64,000 bases of DNA. Origin: Saccharomycodes ludwigii. Its lineage: Eukaryota > Ascomycota > Saccharomycetes > Saccharomycodales > Saccharomycodaceae. The position numbers were made by a program, and so were the translations under genes. The DNA lies in contig NC_060202.1 in NCBI RefSeq assembly GCF_020623625.1, positions 1,739,501 to 1,803,500 of the forward strand, given 5' to 3'. The notes beneath the pieces were generated by a model, which was not told the DNA's origin, did no database searches, and was given only the letters and a program-made list of their open reading frames with translations. How positions within the stretch are numbered: position 1 is the first letter of the stretch; each line of letters begins with the position of its first letter. Below are positions 19,792-31,795 of the stretch, piece after piece.

Positions 19792-22700
19792 ATATATTTT
19801 TTCGAAATCTTTCTATAATATCAACTAATAACCTATCTAAGCATTGTTTTAAAGGATGGTTGACTTTATCGATATTTTTAACAACATTATATTCTCCTAG
19901 TGCCATTTTTTCAAACTCTTTAATGTGAATTTTATCATTATACAATAGATAATGCAATTTGTGAGCAAATTTCACCAAATAACCTCGTTCCAAACGAACA
20001 TATATCGAAGTTAAAACCAATTTTTGATGTAGATAATCGTAAGGTATATTCATGGTTAAAATTACATTTTTCAACAGATTCTGTAACTCAACGATATCCA
20101 AATCATTAACTGCATCCACCTTCAAATGTTCATAGTGCTCTTTATCAATACCCATGGAAGACACCAAAACAGATTTTAGATTAATTGCTTTTCGACTATC
20201 ACCTTGAAGCAATTTTAAATTTTCTTCCAAAGCACTGTGACTTTGTTGAAGAGAAAAAAGCTTTTGTTGTAAGTCAACAATATTAGCTTGCTTAATACTC
20301 AACTCTTTGTTCAGATTAGCTAGCTTACTGTCAAATTCTTCGTTAAGTTGATTTTTGGATGCAAGATCGGTTTTTAATTCTGCGATTTGCTTTTCTAATA
20401 TTTCTTTGTCTTTTAAGTTGGACTTGATCTCTTGTACAGATATCGTAATTGTTGAGCTTAATTTATTCAACTCAGAAAGCTGAGAATCTAACTTACTTAT
20501 TTCTTCTTTGTTAGAGCAATTATTCAAAGCTTTTTTGAAGTCTTTGATGTTTGTGGTGTACGTTTGCATATTTTTGGTTTGTGATTTGGTTAGATACTCA
20601 ATAGGTGATTTCAATTTTTTTTCTAGACTATCTGGTAAATCTTTAACATTTTCTTTCAATGTTTTTAACAACAAAATTTGTTCATCTTTTAATTTTTTAT
20701 TTTCTTCACTGTATCTTTTGACTTCCTTTGTCATAAGCTTATTTTCTTCAATGTATTGCTTCATTTCTTCTGTTTTGGTCACATTTTCTTCAATTTGTTT
20801 CTGGATCTCTTTTGTTTTTAGTGCATTCTCCTGCTCCAAATGTGCAATTTGTTTTTGAATGTTTGCTTTAGTTTCAACGACCTTGTTTAACATTTCCATA
20901 TCTTCTTTTGTGTAGAATCGTTTAATGCTATACTTTTCATATAAAACTGTTTCTATATTGAATTCTTCTAGTTGCGGCTGGCAAATTTTTTTTTCTATTA
21001 AATCACCAAGTGGTATTTTAAATAGAAAAAAACAAGAAAGTTTTTTAGAAATGTCCTCAAATTTAAAGGTAGCCTCGTCTAAAAGTTTACCTGATTTCAA
21101 TTGTTTATCTTGTAAATCTACTAAAGCAGTGTTTAACATTTCGATTTCTTCAGCATTTGCGGTTATGGTATCATTTAATTTTTTAATTTCCGTCTCTTTC
21201 ATTTCCTTTTCTTTCTCATTTTTTTCCTTATTTTTCATTTCTGTGTCCTCCATCTCTTTATTTTTCCCTCTGCTTTCTTCGAGTTCATTAGTCAAGCTCT
21301 CTATTTGTTGCTTTAGACCATGAATTATTTCTTCATGTTTAAAACGTTCTTCCCTTTCTTTTTCCTTTAGTTTGTCAATGGATGTATTTTTTTCCTTTTC
21401 TATTTCTTCGCATTTGATTTTTAGTTTACTGAGTGTGCCATCTAATTCTTCAACTTTTTTGTCTTTCTGCGTAAGATCAAGTAAATTCTTTTTTATAACG
21501 TTTACGACGGAACTGGAGGGATTAGGATCATTTTGTATTTGCAAAATTTTGAATATATCATTGAAAATGCTTTCTTGGGATTCAATTTTTTTTTCTAAAC
21601 ATTTATTTTTAGTATTCATTTCGTTCAATTTTTGAATTTCACTTCGCTTTTTATCTTCGATAAGTTCTTCTAGGCCTTTAATTTTTTTTATGTAATCATG
21701 TTGTGATTTGTTCAAATTTGCTTTTAGGGACTGGACATCAAGGATAACTTCCCCAATTGTGTTACCGATTAGGCCACTGTTAAATTTTAAATGTTGCTGT
21801 TGCTGCAGTTTGTTTAAAGGAGTAGATTCTGACATAATATTATTACAGTTATTATTTTTATCATCATAATTTTCACAGTATTCTTTATACGGAGCCACTT
21901 TGGTCAACTTTTTGACTGATGAAGGTGTAGGGGTTTCTGGTCGACTTATGCTGACAGTATCGTTATCTTTGGTTTGAACAGTTAGTATAACAGTACCACT
22001 ACTGTTTTTATTTTTATTTTTGTCTTCATTTTTATCTTTATTTTTGTACTTATGTTTGCTTTCATCTTGGTCAGTACTATGTTCAGATACGCCAACCAAC
22101 TCTTCAGCTTTTTTATGTTCATCCGCGCCTACAAGTTCATTACCCAAAACAATATTTTTTTTCTCCTGAATTTTTTGTATTTCATTTTTGGATTCAGAGG
22201 GGTAAATATTGTTGGAAATTGAAGAAAAAGATCCTGGAAAATCAACCATTCCAACTCTATCACTATTCTCATTATAACAAGTAATAGAGTCAATATTATT
22301 TCCTTTGTTATTATCCTTTCGTTTTTCTTTATCAGACAACATTCCCCCCTTTTTCTTTTTATCTTTTTTCCCTGTTTCACATGTCATTATATGATCATTT
22401 ACAATTTGGCTTTTGTTAACTAATGGTTCTATTGGATCTTTTGGGATGTTGATTAGTTTAGTACTTACGACCCTGCGAGGTTTTGGATTACTAATAGATG
22501 ATTGTTTTGAAGAAATATTATTATTATTATTAAAAATATTAGTAGAATCTTGTAAAACATTACCATTATGATTATTGCGGATAGTAGTGACGGAAGCGGG
22601 TGCCGTAATACTATTACGTGAAGTTTTAGAAATAGATTGGTAATTGCTGGGGGTTTCATCACCCGAATACTTGCTATTATTTTTAATGGTGTTTACACTG

Positions 22701-23011
22701 ACATTTTCATTTTCCATATCCATGTCCAAATCAAAAGTTTCGTTTTTAAAATCCCGATTTAACTTCTTGTCCACAAGTCTCAGGGGTTCAATTGTTGGCT
22801 CCAGTGTCATTTGGTTTGCTTTCCCAGAAAAAATTTTATTCAAGTAGATAGAACAACTTTGAAAAAGATTATTTTCGTTATGTTCATTATTACTATCGGT
22901 ACTAATACTTTCCATACTAATAGTTTCATTAGTTGTAGTAATAGTAGAAGAGGAGGAAGAGGAAATCTCCGAACTACATGTATTTAGTCGATGTAACTCT
23001 TCAATGTCCAT
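19790..23011 (-). CDS. CNM67: Spindle pole body outer-plaque coiled-coil protein (Cnm67/Ady3 type)
   Basis: 1073 residues. In S. cerevisiae, Cnm67 (about 581) links the central plaque to the outer plaque of the spindle pole body, and its duplicate Ady3 (about 790) acts in prospore membrane and spore wall assembly. Here the N-terminal 390 residues are low complexity (Ser, Asn, Lys); long heptad-rich coiled coils run from about 395 to 640 and 700 to 960, with a non-coiled break containing FFLFKIPLGDLIEKK; the last 110 residues are a compact, globular-looking domain. Identity rests on the position between SQS1 and JJJ1 and on the architecture. It is oriented opposite to YNL225C. In a lineage without the duplication it could serve both roles. 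Confidence 0.78.
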
Positions 23012-23500
23012 TGTTATAATATAGGTTTCTTTTGTTATTGTTGTTGTTGTTAATATTATTATGTTAGATTGATAAACAAGTTGGAAAAAAAAAATATATA
23101 AATATATATATATATATATATACCAATGTTATTTGTTTATTTTCATTTATATTTTTTTTGTTTGTTTGTTTGTTTGTTTATAATTAAAGATATTTTTTTA
23201 TTTATTTTCATTAACCACAAAAAAAAAAGAAAAAAAAGGGCACAAAAAAATGTGCAATAATGACACAAAAGATATTAAATAGGTTCAAAGCCGAAGTATC
23301 CGATAAACAATACGCGGACTTTACTAAAAAAAAAAACAAAAAAAAAAAAAAAAACATGTAAACAATCTGAGGAAATATTTTCGATTGCATTATTTTTTTT
23401 TTTCATCTCTTACTAATAAATTATTGGTTATATATACATGTTAATAATACGTAAGAAAAAAAAAACAAAAAAAAAAAAAAAAAAAAAAAAAAACCATAGA
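23012..23500. promoter_or_regulatory. Divergent CNM67/JJJ1 promoter region
   Basis: Near CNM67 it has GTT/TTG triplet and (TA)n repeats and a (TTTG)n run (23157-23177). ATCCGATA at 23298-23305 and CGGAC at 23315-23319 are TCCGA-type elements. An in-frame ATG at 23438 starts a Lys-rich extension through an A27 tract into JJJ1, but the conserved JJJ1 start is at 23501. Confidence 0.5.
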
Positions 23501-25234
23501 ATGGGTAATACATGTTACTATGAACTTTTAGGAGTCGAAATATCAGCAACTGATACTGATTTAAAAAAAGCTTATAGAAAAAAGGCATTGCAATATCATC
23601 CAGATAAAAATCCAGATAATATAGAAGAAGCTACAGAAATTTTCTCTCAAATTAAAACGGCCTATGAAGTTTTATCTGACCCACAAGAGAGAGCATGGTA
23701 TGACACTCATAAAAATGAGATTTTAAATGATGATTATGATGATCAAGGTTATACCGATAATAATGTAGATCCATGTGATCCGAGAATAACCGGTGAAATA
23801 ACTACCGAGGATTTACTAAAATATTTCAACAACGGGTTGTACAATAATGGAACTAATAATATGTATGAACTTGTTGGCAGTCTATTTATTAAGATTGCTA
23901 ATGATGAAATATATTTTGGAAGGAAATATGGCTTAAAAAACTATGATAAATACCGGGATGATTATGTGTATGAAGAGCTAAAAAATAATGACTACAGTTT
24001 TATATCTAATAAATATTGTCAGAGCACATATGTTAAAACTCCTACGAATAATTTAAAATACCAGATATTTGGAGATCAATCTACTGACTATAATTTCTTG
24101 AAAAAGTATTTTTACAAAAATTGGTCTAGCTTCAATACCGTTAAGGATTTTTCATGGAAAGATCAATACATGTATTCAAGAACTTATGATAGAAAAACTA
24201 AGCGAGAGATTAAAAAGAGAAATGATAAACTAAGATTAGAGGCCAAAAGTGAATATAATAAAACTGTTAAAAATTTTGTGAAATATGTTAAAAAAATGGA
24301 TATTAGATTAAAAATAGGTGCAAAGAAGGAAGAAGAAATTAAAAGGTTGGAAAAAAGGAAAAATTTTGAATCACTTAAGCAGAGAGCAGGACAGAAGAAA
24401 CAAACAAGTACTATTAATTATGAGGATGAGTTACAAACTTGGCAAAAGATCGATGAATCTAAATGGGATGAGCTAGAAAAAAATTATTTTAGTGAAACAC
24501 AAGATGGGAAGGAAGAGGGGATATATAACGATAAAAACAAATATACTGAATCACATGATGATAAGAATGTTGATGCCGATCTATCTGATTATGAAGAAAT
24601 TATATTATACGAGTGTGCAGTATGCGGGAAATATTTTAAATCTGAAAATCAATTAAATAATCATAATAATACCAAGCAACATAAAAAACTATTAAAGAAG
24701 ATACAATGGGAAATGAAGAAGGAAAATATATCGTTAGGATTGGATAATATATCTGATATAGATGAGTTTGAATCGGCAGATGATGGATCTATCGAAGATG
24801 TGACAGAGGGGGAAAAAGATGTGACAGAGGGGGAAGAAGAAATTGACGAAGAATTGGCGAAAATTGAAAAAGAATTGGAAATGTTGGAAATGTTGGAAAA
24901 AGAAGATAAAGAAATTAATGAAGCTACCACTCAATTAGACAAAGATATAGATACCAAGGAAAAAGACGATTTATTAGACCAACACGGAGATGCTGCATTG
25001 GAGAATATGTTAAATAATTTGAACAAAAATAAAGATATTGATCAATATGATAAAGATGTTAAGAAAAGCAAGAAAAAGAACAAAAAGATAAGTACTGCTG
25101 CAATCAATAGTCATTCGTGTAGTATATGTTCTGAGACATTTACTAGTAGAAATAAACTATTTAAACATGTAAATGAATTAGGGCACGTTGCTTTGAAGTC
25201 AAAAGTTAAAAGTAGTAAGAGAAAAAAGAAATAA
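23501..25234 (+). CDS. JJJ1: J-domain protein Jjj1, cofactor in late 60S subunit maturation
   Basis: 577 residues from [13 protein letters not shown], near the 590 of S. cerevisiae Jjj1. Jjj1 stimulates the Hsp70 Ssa in the cytosol and works with Rei1 to release Arx1 from pre-60S particles. The J domain is at residues 1-70 with HPD at 33-35; a conserved charged middle includes [19 protein letters not shown]; two C2H2-type fingers lie at about 370-395 (CAVCGKYF...H) and 538-560 (CSICSETF...H). Acidic repeats (DVTEGE, twice) occur between them. An upstream ATG at 23438 is in frame but would encode mainly Lys from an A27 tract, so I chose the conserved start. Context matches YNL227C. Confidence 0.96.
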   Translation: MGNTCYYELLGVEISATDTDLKKAYRKKALQYHPDKNPDNIEEATEIFSQIKTAYEVLSDPQERAWYDTHKNEILNDDYDDQGYTDNNVDPCDPRITGEITTEDLLKYFNNGLYNNGTNNMYELVGSLFIKIANDEIYFGRKYGLKNYDKYRDDYVYEELKNNDYSFISNKYCQSTYVKTPTNNLKYQIFGDQSTDYNFLKKYFYKNWSSFNTVKDFSWKDQYMYSRTYDRKTKREIKKRNDKLRLEAKSEYNKTVKNFVKYVKKMDIRLKIGAKKEEEIKRLEKRKNFESLKQRAGQKKQTSTINYEDELQTWQKIDESKWDELEKNYFSETQDGKEEGIYNDKNKYTESHDDKNVDADLSDYEEIILYECAVCGKYFKSENQLNNHNNTKQHKKLLKKIQWEMKKENISLGLDNISDIDEFESADDGSIEDVTEGEKDVTEGEEEIDEELAKIEKELEMLEMLEKEDKEINEATTQLDKDIDTKEKDDLLDQHGDAALENMLNNLNKNKDIDQYDKDVKKSKKKNKKISTAAINSHSCSICSETFTSRNKLFKHVNELGHVALKSKVKSSKRKKK

Positions 25235-25740
25235 AGTTCATGATGGACATGTTTATAATTGTTTTCTTTACGGGGTTGTTCGGACATCATATATAAATAT
25301 ATGTGTATGTATTATTTACCGAGCCTTGCTACGGTTGTGTCTCCGATATAAAAACAAATTATTATCACGTGTATTTTACTCTCTATTAAAATTAAATGTA
25401 CAAGGAAAAGTACAGAAAGGGCCGTGGATGATAAATATCGCAAGGTAAAAAAAAAAAAAAAAAAAGAAATGAAGTTGAAAAAAAAAAAAAAAAAAAAAAA
25501 AAAAATAGTTAAAAAAAAAAATAACATTGAAATACAAACTTTCTTTTTCCCTTTTGCCTCTTTTCATTTTCTTTCATTCTCGCCTCTTTATTATTTTAGC
25601 AACGCTTAGCACTTTCAAAATGCTCTTCTAAAATTTATACTAAACAATATCAATCAACAGAAGCATAAAAAAAAAAAAAAAAATAAAACTAAGTAGTACT
25701 ACTAAAATATTGATAAACCAAGTCGTAATTATTAATAATA
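25235..25740. promoter_or_regulatory. JJJ1 3' region and URE2 promoter
   Basis: TTCGGACAT at 25279-25287 belongs to the recurrent TCCGA-type set. ATCACGTG at 25366-25373 is a Cbf1-type E box; no centromere CDEIII-like TTCCGAA follows, so a centromere is not supported. A tracts at 25446-25464 and 25479-25504 precede URE2. The ORFs here are translations of these tracts. Confidence 0.5.
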
Positions 25741-27006
25741 ATGGATAGTCAACAGGGAATCCCTCTAAATAATAATAATCTTGATAATAATAACAAAGAC
25801 AATGATAATAATAATAATACTGCAACCGCTAGTATATCTAATTTATCAAATGCTTTACGTTCTGTAAACTTAGGAAATAGTAATACTACAACTGACCAAT
25901 CAAATATAGATTTCGTTAGTATCGGACAACAGCAACAAAATCAAATCAATACTAACATCAATAACAATACCACCATTAATACAAACACTAACAGTGCTAT
26001 TAATCAAAGTGCTAACAATAATCACATCAACTCTATAAATAACACAGATGTTATTTCTAACCCCAAATCTATGAATAACAACATTCTTTCCTCCAGCGGC
26101 AGTTTTGTAAATAGGAATATTATAAATAGACATAGCAGCGGCAACCGTGTAATACAAAATCAACAAGGCAATAACATTAATAATGACAATCTACAAAACG
26201 CTTACACCTATTTGGGTGGTTCGCAAATTGATAATAGCAGAATTTTGAAATTTTTTGAAAATCCGCCACTAGAAGGGTTTACTTTGTTTTCTCATAGATC
26301 TGCGCCAAATGGATTTAAAGTGGCTATTGTTTTGAGTGAGTTGGGATTACCTTATAACACTTATTTTTTAGATTTTAATAAGGGAGAGCACCGTTGTCCC
26401 GAATTTATTAATATCAATCCAAATGCAAGAGTACCTGCTTTAATAGATCATAACAACGACAATTTATCCATTTGGGAAAGTGGTTCTATCATTTTATATT
26501 TAGTGAATCAATATTTGAAAATCTCTGGTGGTAATCCTTTGCTATGGGCTGATAATTTGGCTGACCAATCATGCATTACCTCCTGGTTATTTTTCCAAAC
26601 TTCAGGTCATGCTCCCATGATTGGTCAAGCTTTGCATTTTAAATACTTTCATTCTACAAAAGTTCCCAGTGCTATAGAGCGTTATACTGACGAAGTTAGA
26701 AGAGTATATGGTGTTGTTGAAATGGCTCTTGCTGAAAAAAGGGAAGCTTTGATTATGGATTTAGATACAGAAAATGCAGCAGCTTACTCTGCCGGAACTA
26801 CTCCAATGTCTCAAAGTAGATTTTTTGATTATCCTGTGTGGCTAGTTGGTGATAAGATTACTATAGCAGATTTGTCGTTTGTTCCTTGGAATAATGTTGT
26901 TGATAGAATAGGAATTAATATTAAAGTTGAATTTCCAGAGGTGTACAAGTGGACCAAGCATATGATGAGGAGACCTGCTGTAATTAAAGCCTTGCGTGGT
27001 GAATAA
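25741..27006 (+). CDS. URE2: Ure2: nitrogen catabolite repression regulator with GST fold and Asn-rich prion-like domain
   Basis: 421 residues versus 354 in S. cerevisiae. Ure2 holds Gln3 in the cytoplasm on good nitrogen sources, has glutathione peroxidase activity, and in S. cerevisiae forms the [URE3] prion. The C-terminal GST-like part (about 165-421) is highly conserved, including LEGFTLFSHRSAPNGFKVA and the final RRPAVIKALRGE. The N-terminal 160 residues are rich in Asn, Gln, Ser and Thr. The conserved core SNLSNALR (33-40) and TTTDQSNI (49-56) are kept, but the first follows about 32 residues of Asn/Asp-rich sequence instead of about 9. Start is the only suitable ATG. Matches YNL229C. 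Confidence 0.98.
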   Translation: MDSQQGIPLNNNNLDNNNKDNDNNNNTATASISNLSNALRSVNLGNSNTTTDQSNIDFVSIGQQQQNQINTNINNNTTINTNTNSAINQSANNNHINSINNTDVISNPKSMNNNILSSSGSFVNRNIINRHSSGNRVIQNQQGNNINNDNLQNAYTYLGGSQIDNSRILKFFENPPLEGFTLFSHRSAPNGFKVAIVLSELGLPYNTYFLDFNKGEHRCPEFININPNARVPALIDHNNDNLSIWESGSIILYLVNQYLKISGGNPLLWADNLADQSCITSWLFFQTSGHAPMIGQALHFKYFHSTKVPSAIERYTDEVRRVYGVVEMALAEKREALIMDLDTENAAAYSAGTTPMSQSRFFDYPVWLVGDKITIADLSFVPWNNVVDRIGINIKVEFPEVYKWTKHMMRRPAVIKALRGE

Positions 27007-27723
27007 ACTTTGTGTTTTTTTTTTTTTTTCTTTTTTCAATGTATATATATGTATTGTATATATACGTATGTGTTAAATAGTTTATATCATTGTTTAAGAT
27101 ATGATGATTTTATTACTACTGTTGTGTTCAATAGTGGTGATAACACTGTTATTTTGATTTTAAATGGGGGGGGGAGGGAGAGGAAATAACGAAAGGACAG
27201 GATACAAAATAACACTGTGTATACTTAATCATCATTTTACTTGATAATGAACATGTATTTCAGTATCTAAAGAATATGAATGTTATTATTATTATTAGTA
27301 GTAGAATAGTACCAATAAGAGAAATTTAAAAATGTATAGATGTTTAAAAGGTTTGGGTGTATTATTCTTGTATAAAATCTATTTTTTTATTTTTTATTTT
27401 TTATTTTTTTATTTTTTTATTTTTTATTTTTTTATTTTTTTATTTTTTTATTTTTTTATTTTTTATTTTTTTATTTTTTTGTAGTTTGATTTTATTTTTA
27501 AATTTAATACTTGCTTTTTTTTTTTTTTAATTTTAATTTTTAATCTTTTAGTTCATTGCGATATTCAGAAAAAAAAAGAAGGGAAAAGAATAAGAATCAG
27601 ATACTGAAAAATAAAAATAAAAATAAAAATAAAAATAAAAATAAAAATAACGTTCTTTTTTTTTTTTTTTTTTTAATCGAATGAAACATATTATTCTTAG
27701 CAATATATTTGATAACAACAATA
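27007..27723. other. URE2 3' region and ELA1 promoter with complementary T-rich and A-rich repeats
   Basis: Contains a run of nine G at 27166-27174. About 27377-27480 is a tandem array of ATTTTT/ATTTTTTT units, and 27608-27650 is an (AAAAAT)n array; the two are reverse complements and could pair. An upstream ORF of 19 codons (27681-27740) overlaps the ELA1 start out of frame. No gene is seen. Confidence 0.5.
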
Positions 27724-28923
27724 ATGAGAGATATACCTAGTTTATCATTACTAGCTCAGATCAAACTCCAACAGAATATTATATTGTTGAAAGATATTGG
27801 ACAAGTGCCTTATCACATAATAAGACCAATACTATTTAAGATCACAGATTATAAACAACTAGATTTATTGGAATCTAGTAACCCTTTGATAATAATAGAT
27901 GACGATGAGGTATGGTATGCATTAATAAAAAAAGACTTTCCTAATCATGCACTGGAAAATTATTCCATGCATAAAGATAAAATTCTCTCAAGCTTATTGA
28001 AAACTGTTTTTAAGTGCAAAGACAAAGATTTACGTGATTGGGTCATTAATAACCAGATAATACAAGCAAAGTATAATTCCTATAACTTCGAAGCGTTGCA
28101 CAGTAATTCCAATACTACCACTTCTCAACCCATCATTGAACGATATAAAATACCTTCTAAACTTTTATATATGAAGTATAGACAGGATATAAATAAAAGA
28201 GAGCAAGAAGCAGAGTTAAAGCTAAAGAAAACTATCAATGATTTACAAAAGTCCAGACAGGAAAATTCAATAATACACTTGAAAAATGATGAGGACATTA
28301 AACAACATTTGCCTAAAACTTCTTCAAGGGTTTTTAAATATCGGGGCGATCAACAGCAAAACAATACCAAATCAAAACTTTTTCTAAAATCCTTAAACGA
28401 ATGTAGACAGTATAAACGGAAATTTACAAAAAACTCGTTAAATTCGTTGACGGGCACATCAACTATAAAACAGCTTAGCACAAAGAATATGGGTGTTAAT
28501 ACGAACAATAATCCTTTAATAAATAACAAAAAAGACCAAAGTGCTTCGCCTATAGTTGTTGTTGGTGGTGGTGGTGGTGATGATAAAAAAACTAATACTA
28601 TTGGTAAGAAGACATCAACTACATCAGGAAGAATACGACAGAGCTTGTCTATGACAAAAAATAATTCTATTGGAAAGTCTACTTCTATGACTCCCTCCTT
28701 TTCGACCCCGTCTACCAATACATTATTCATACCAAGTAGAGAAACTAAGAAAAAAAAACTAACGAGCATTTTCCAGAAAAATAAGAAACCAAATGTGGGA
28801 AGTGATAATTCTTATCTTATAACTGCTGCAAATCCTACCGTCCGAAATAAAGCATCTGTGTATATTTATAACAATAATGACAGAAGTACTATAAATAAGA
28901 AAAAGACAGATGGAAACAGCTGA
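27724..28923 (+). CDS. ELA1: Elongin A homologue Ela1
   Basis: 399 residues from the ATG at 27724, against about 379 in S. cerevisiae. Ela1 pairs with Elc1 (elongin C) and Cul3 in the ubiquitin ligase that degrades stalled RNA polymerase II. The N terminus has a BC-box-like helix (SLLAQIKLQQNIILL) and then the F-box-like segment VPYHIIRPILFKITDYKQLDLLESSNP, followed by the DDDEVWYALIKKDFP motif common to elongin A. The C-terminal half is basic, Asn/Ser/Thr-rich and poorly conserved, with a GGGGG stretch. The frame is open five codons upstream but only from TTG. Position between URE2 and PDR16 matches YNL230C. Confidence 0.9.
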   Translation: MRDIPSLSLLAQIKLQQNIILLKDIGQVPYHIIRPILFKITDYKQLDLLESSNPLIIIDDDEVWYALIKKDFPNHALENYSMHKDKILSSLLKTVFKCKDKDLRDWVINNQIIQAKYNSYNFEALHSNSNTTTSQPIIERYKIPSKLLYMKYRQDINKREQEAELKLKKTINDLQKSRQENSIIHLKNDEDIKQHLPKTSSRVFKYRGDQQQNNTKSKLFLKSLNECRQYKRKFTKNSLNSLTGTSTIKQLSTKNMGVNTNNNPLINNKKDQSASPIVVVGGGGGDDKKTNTIGKKTSTTSGRIRQSLSMTKNNSIGKSTSMTPSFSTPSTNTLFIPSRETKKKKLTSIFQKNKKPNVGSDNSYLITAANPTVRNKASVYIYNNNDRSTINKKKTDGNS

Positions 28924-30385
<1,462 letters not shown>

Positions 30386-30511
30386 TAGTGATTATGTAAT
30401 TTTTTTTTTTTTTTTTTTTTTTTTTTCCCTTCTTTCTCTCGGCCCTCTGTTATTTATACGGGTCCCACTAGTGAGTTTTATCTTACTAAATATATATGTA
30501 TATATCTGGTT

Positions 30512-31432
30512 TCAAAACGGTTTAGCACATTTACGTTGTTCTAATACTTGTGAGGTTGGTGCTATCATTGTTTTCCAGTCAATCGCATACATCAATTCTC
30601 CTGCACCACCAAGCGATTTGGCAAATACCACCCCTAAATAATTTTTAGCAGTAGTTAAATAATAATTGTTACCATCCCCTAGGGATAAAACTTTGCAACG
30701 CACTATATCTCCTGGTTTGAAACATTCCGTAATTTTCACCGAATCTCTTTCAGTAGCTCTAACATCTTGTGATCTTATAACCCCTTTAAACGTTTCCCCC
30801 AAATCAGAGGAGGCTTGTGATATGAAAAATGTAACAGCTCCCGAACCGCCAGTGACTGAAGATACACCAGCACCATTTGTACCAACACCAGAATCTTTCA
30901 AGCAATTGTTGTTCTCTACCACTAAAATTTCGACATTAGCCTTCTGTGCAGATATTCTTGTTACTTTACACAACACAATATCCCCTTCCTTGGGTAAGTT
31001 ATTAGCAAAATCGTTATTTACCTCATCTTGTTGTCCTTCTTGTAAGTTGGGATCTTGCATCATTTCGTTTTTTTTTTCTTTAGATACAATAACGGTATAT
31101 TTTTTAATTATTCTATCAGAATTTACTTCTGGTGCCTCTAATTCATCAGCAAGTTTATTCTTATTCTCTGTATCATTCTCTTCTTTTTTTTCTGATTCTT
31201 TTCCTTCGGAATCTATATTAGTCTTTACTAGTTCTTCGAAATGAACAAAACCTTTCAATGTTGCAATCAAGACCTTATGTTCTTGGCTGTTTATTTTATA
31301 TTTTGTTATAGTAGTTCCTGGACCTGGGTGAAAACTGTATACAATTTTTTCATTATTATTATCGATATCATATAATGGTGATATTAAATCACCTGGCAAA
31401 ACCTTTTCTGGATATCTACTACTGTCTAACAT
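30512..31432 (-). CDS. CSL4: Exosome cap subunit Csl4
   Basis: 306 residues against about 292 in S. cerevisiae. Csl4 is one of three S1-domain cap proteins of the 9-subunit core RNA exosome, in nucleus and cytoplasm. The N-terminal domain has PGDLISPLYD and PGPGTTITKYKINSQEHKVL; a Glu/Asp/Lys-rich insert (about 75-110) separates it from the S1 domain (about 150-250), which starts at GDIVLCKVTRISAQKANVEIL. A glycine-rich insertion (GVGTNGAGVSSVTGGSG) lies within the S1 region. The C terminus ends with a short Cys-containing tail (EQRKCAKPF), as in the family. Same strand as BNI4; matches YNL232W. Confidence 0.95.
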   Translation of the reverse strand: MLDSSRYPEKVLPGDLISPLYDIDNNNEKIVYSFHPGPGTTITKYKINSQEHKVLIATLKGFVHFEELVKTNIDSEGKESEKKEENDTENKNKLADELEAPEVNSDRIIKKYTVIVSKEKKNEMMQDPNLQEGQQDEVNNDFANNLPKEGDIVLCKVTRISAQKANVEILVVENNNCLKDSGVGTNGAGVSSVTGGSGAVTFFISQASSDLGETFKGVIRSQDVRATERDSVKITECFKPGDIVRCKVLSLGDGNNYYLTTAKNYLGVVFAKSLGGAGELMYAIDWKTMIAPTSQVLEQRKCAKPF

Positions 31433-31633
31433 TTCATAAAGTTCTTTTTTTGTCCTTAATTATTATAGATATTACAGTAAAATGAATCCCTAGCTATAAA
31501 CTTGTTTTTATTTTCGACTGCGGAAAATAAAAATTACACAAATAAATAAACAAATAAATAAATGAACATTGAGAAAAGTATATAATGAATGAAGTTAGAG
31601 CGCTTGTTTTAATAATATATTTCTATTTTTGTT

Positions 31634-31664
<31 letters not shown>

Positions 31665-31688
31665 TAAAAAAAAAGAAAAGAAAGAAAG

Positions 31689-31719
<31 letters not shown>

Positions 31720-31795
31720 ACTTTTAATAAAGCACAAAACAATAATGAAGCAAATATATATAAATATTTTTATTATTATATATAGATATACATGC
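31433..31795. other. Intergenic region BNI4-CSL4
   Basis: CSL4 promoter and BNI4 3' region. It has a CTGCGG at 31518-31523, (AAAT)n near 31540-31560 and two A tracts (31638-31658 and 31690-31718). No gene is seen. Confidence 0.5.

Noticed and set aside
20508-21635. Ser/Phe-rich plus-strand ORFs opposite CNM67
   Set aside because: Antisense readings of coiled-coil codons (Glu/Lys reversed to Phe/Ser), a usual shadow.
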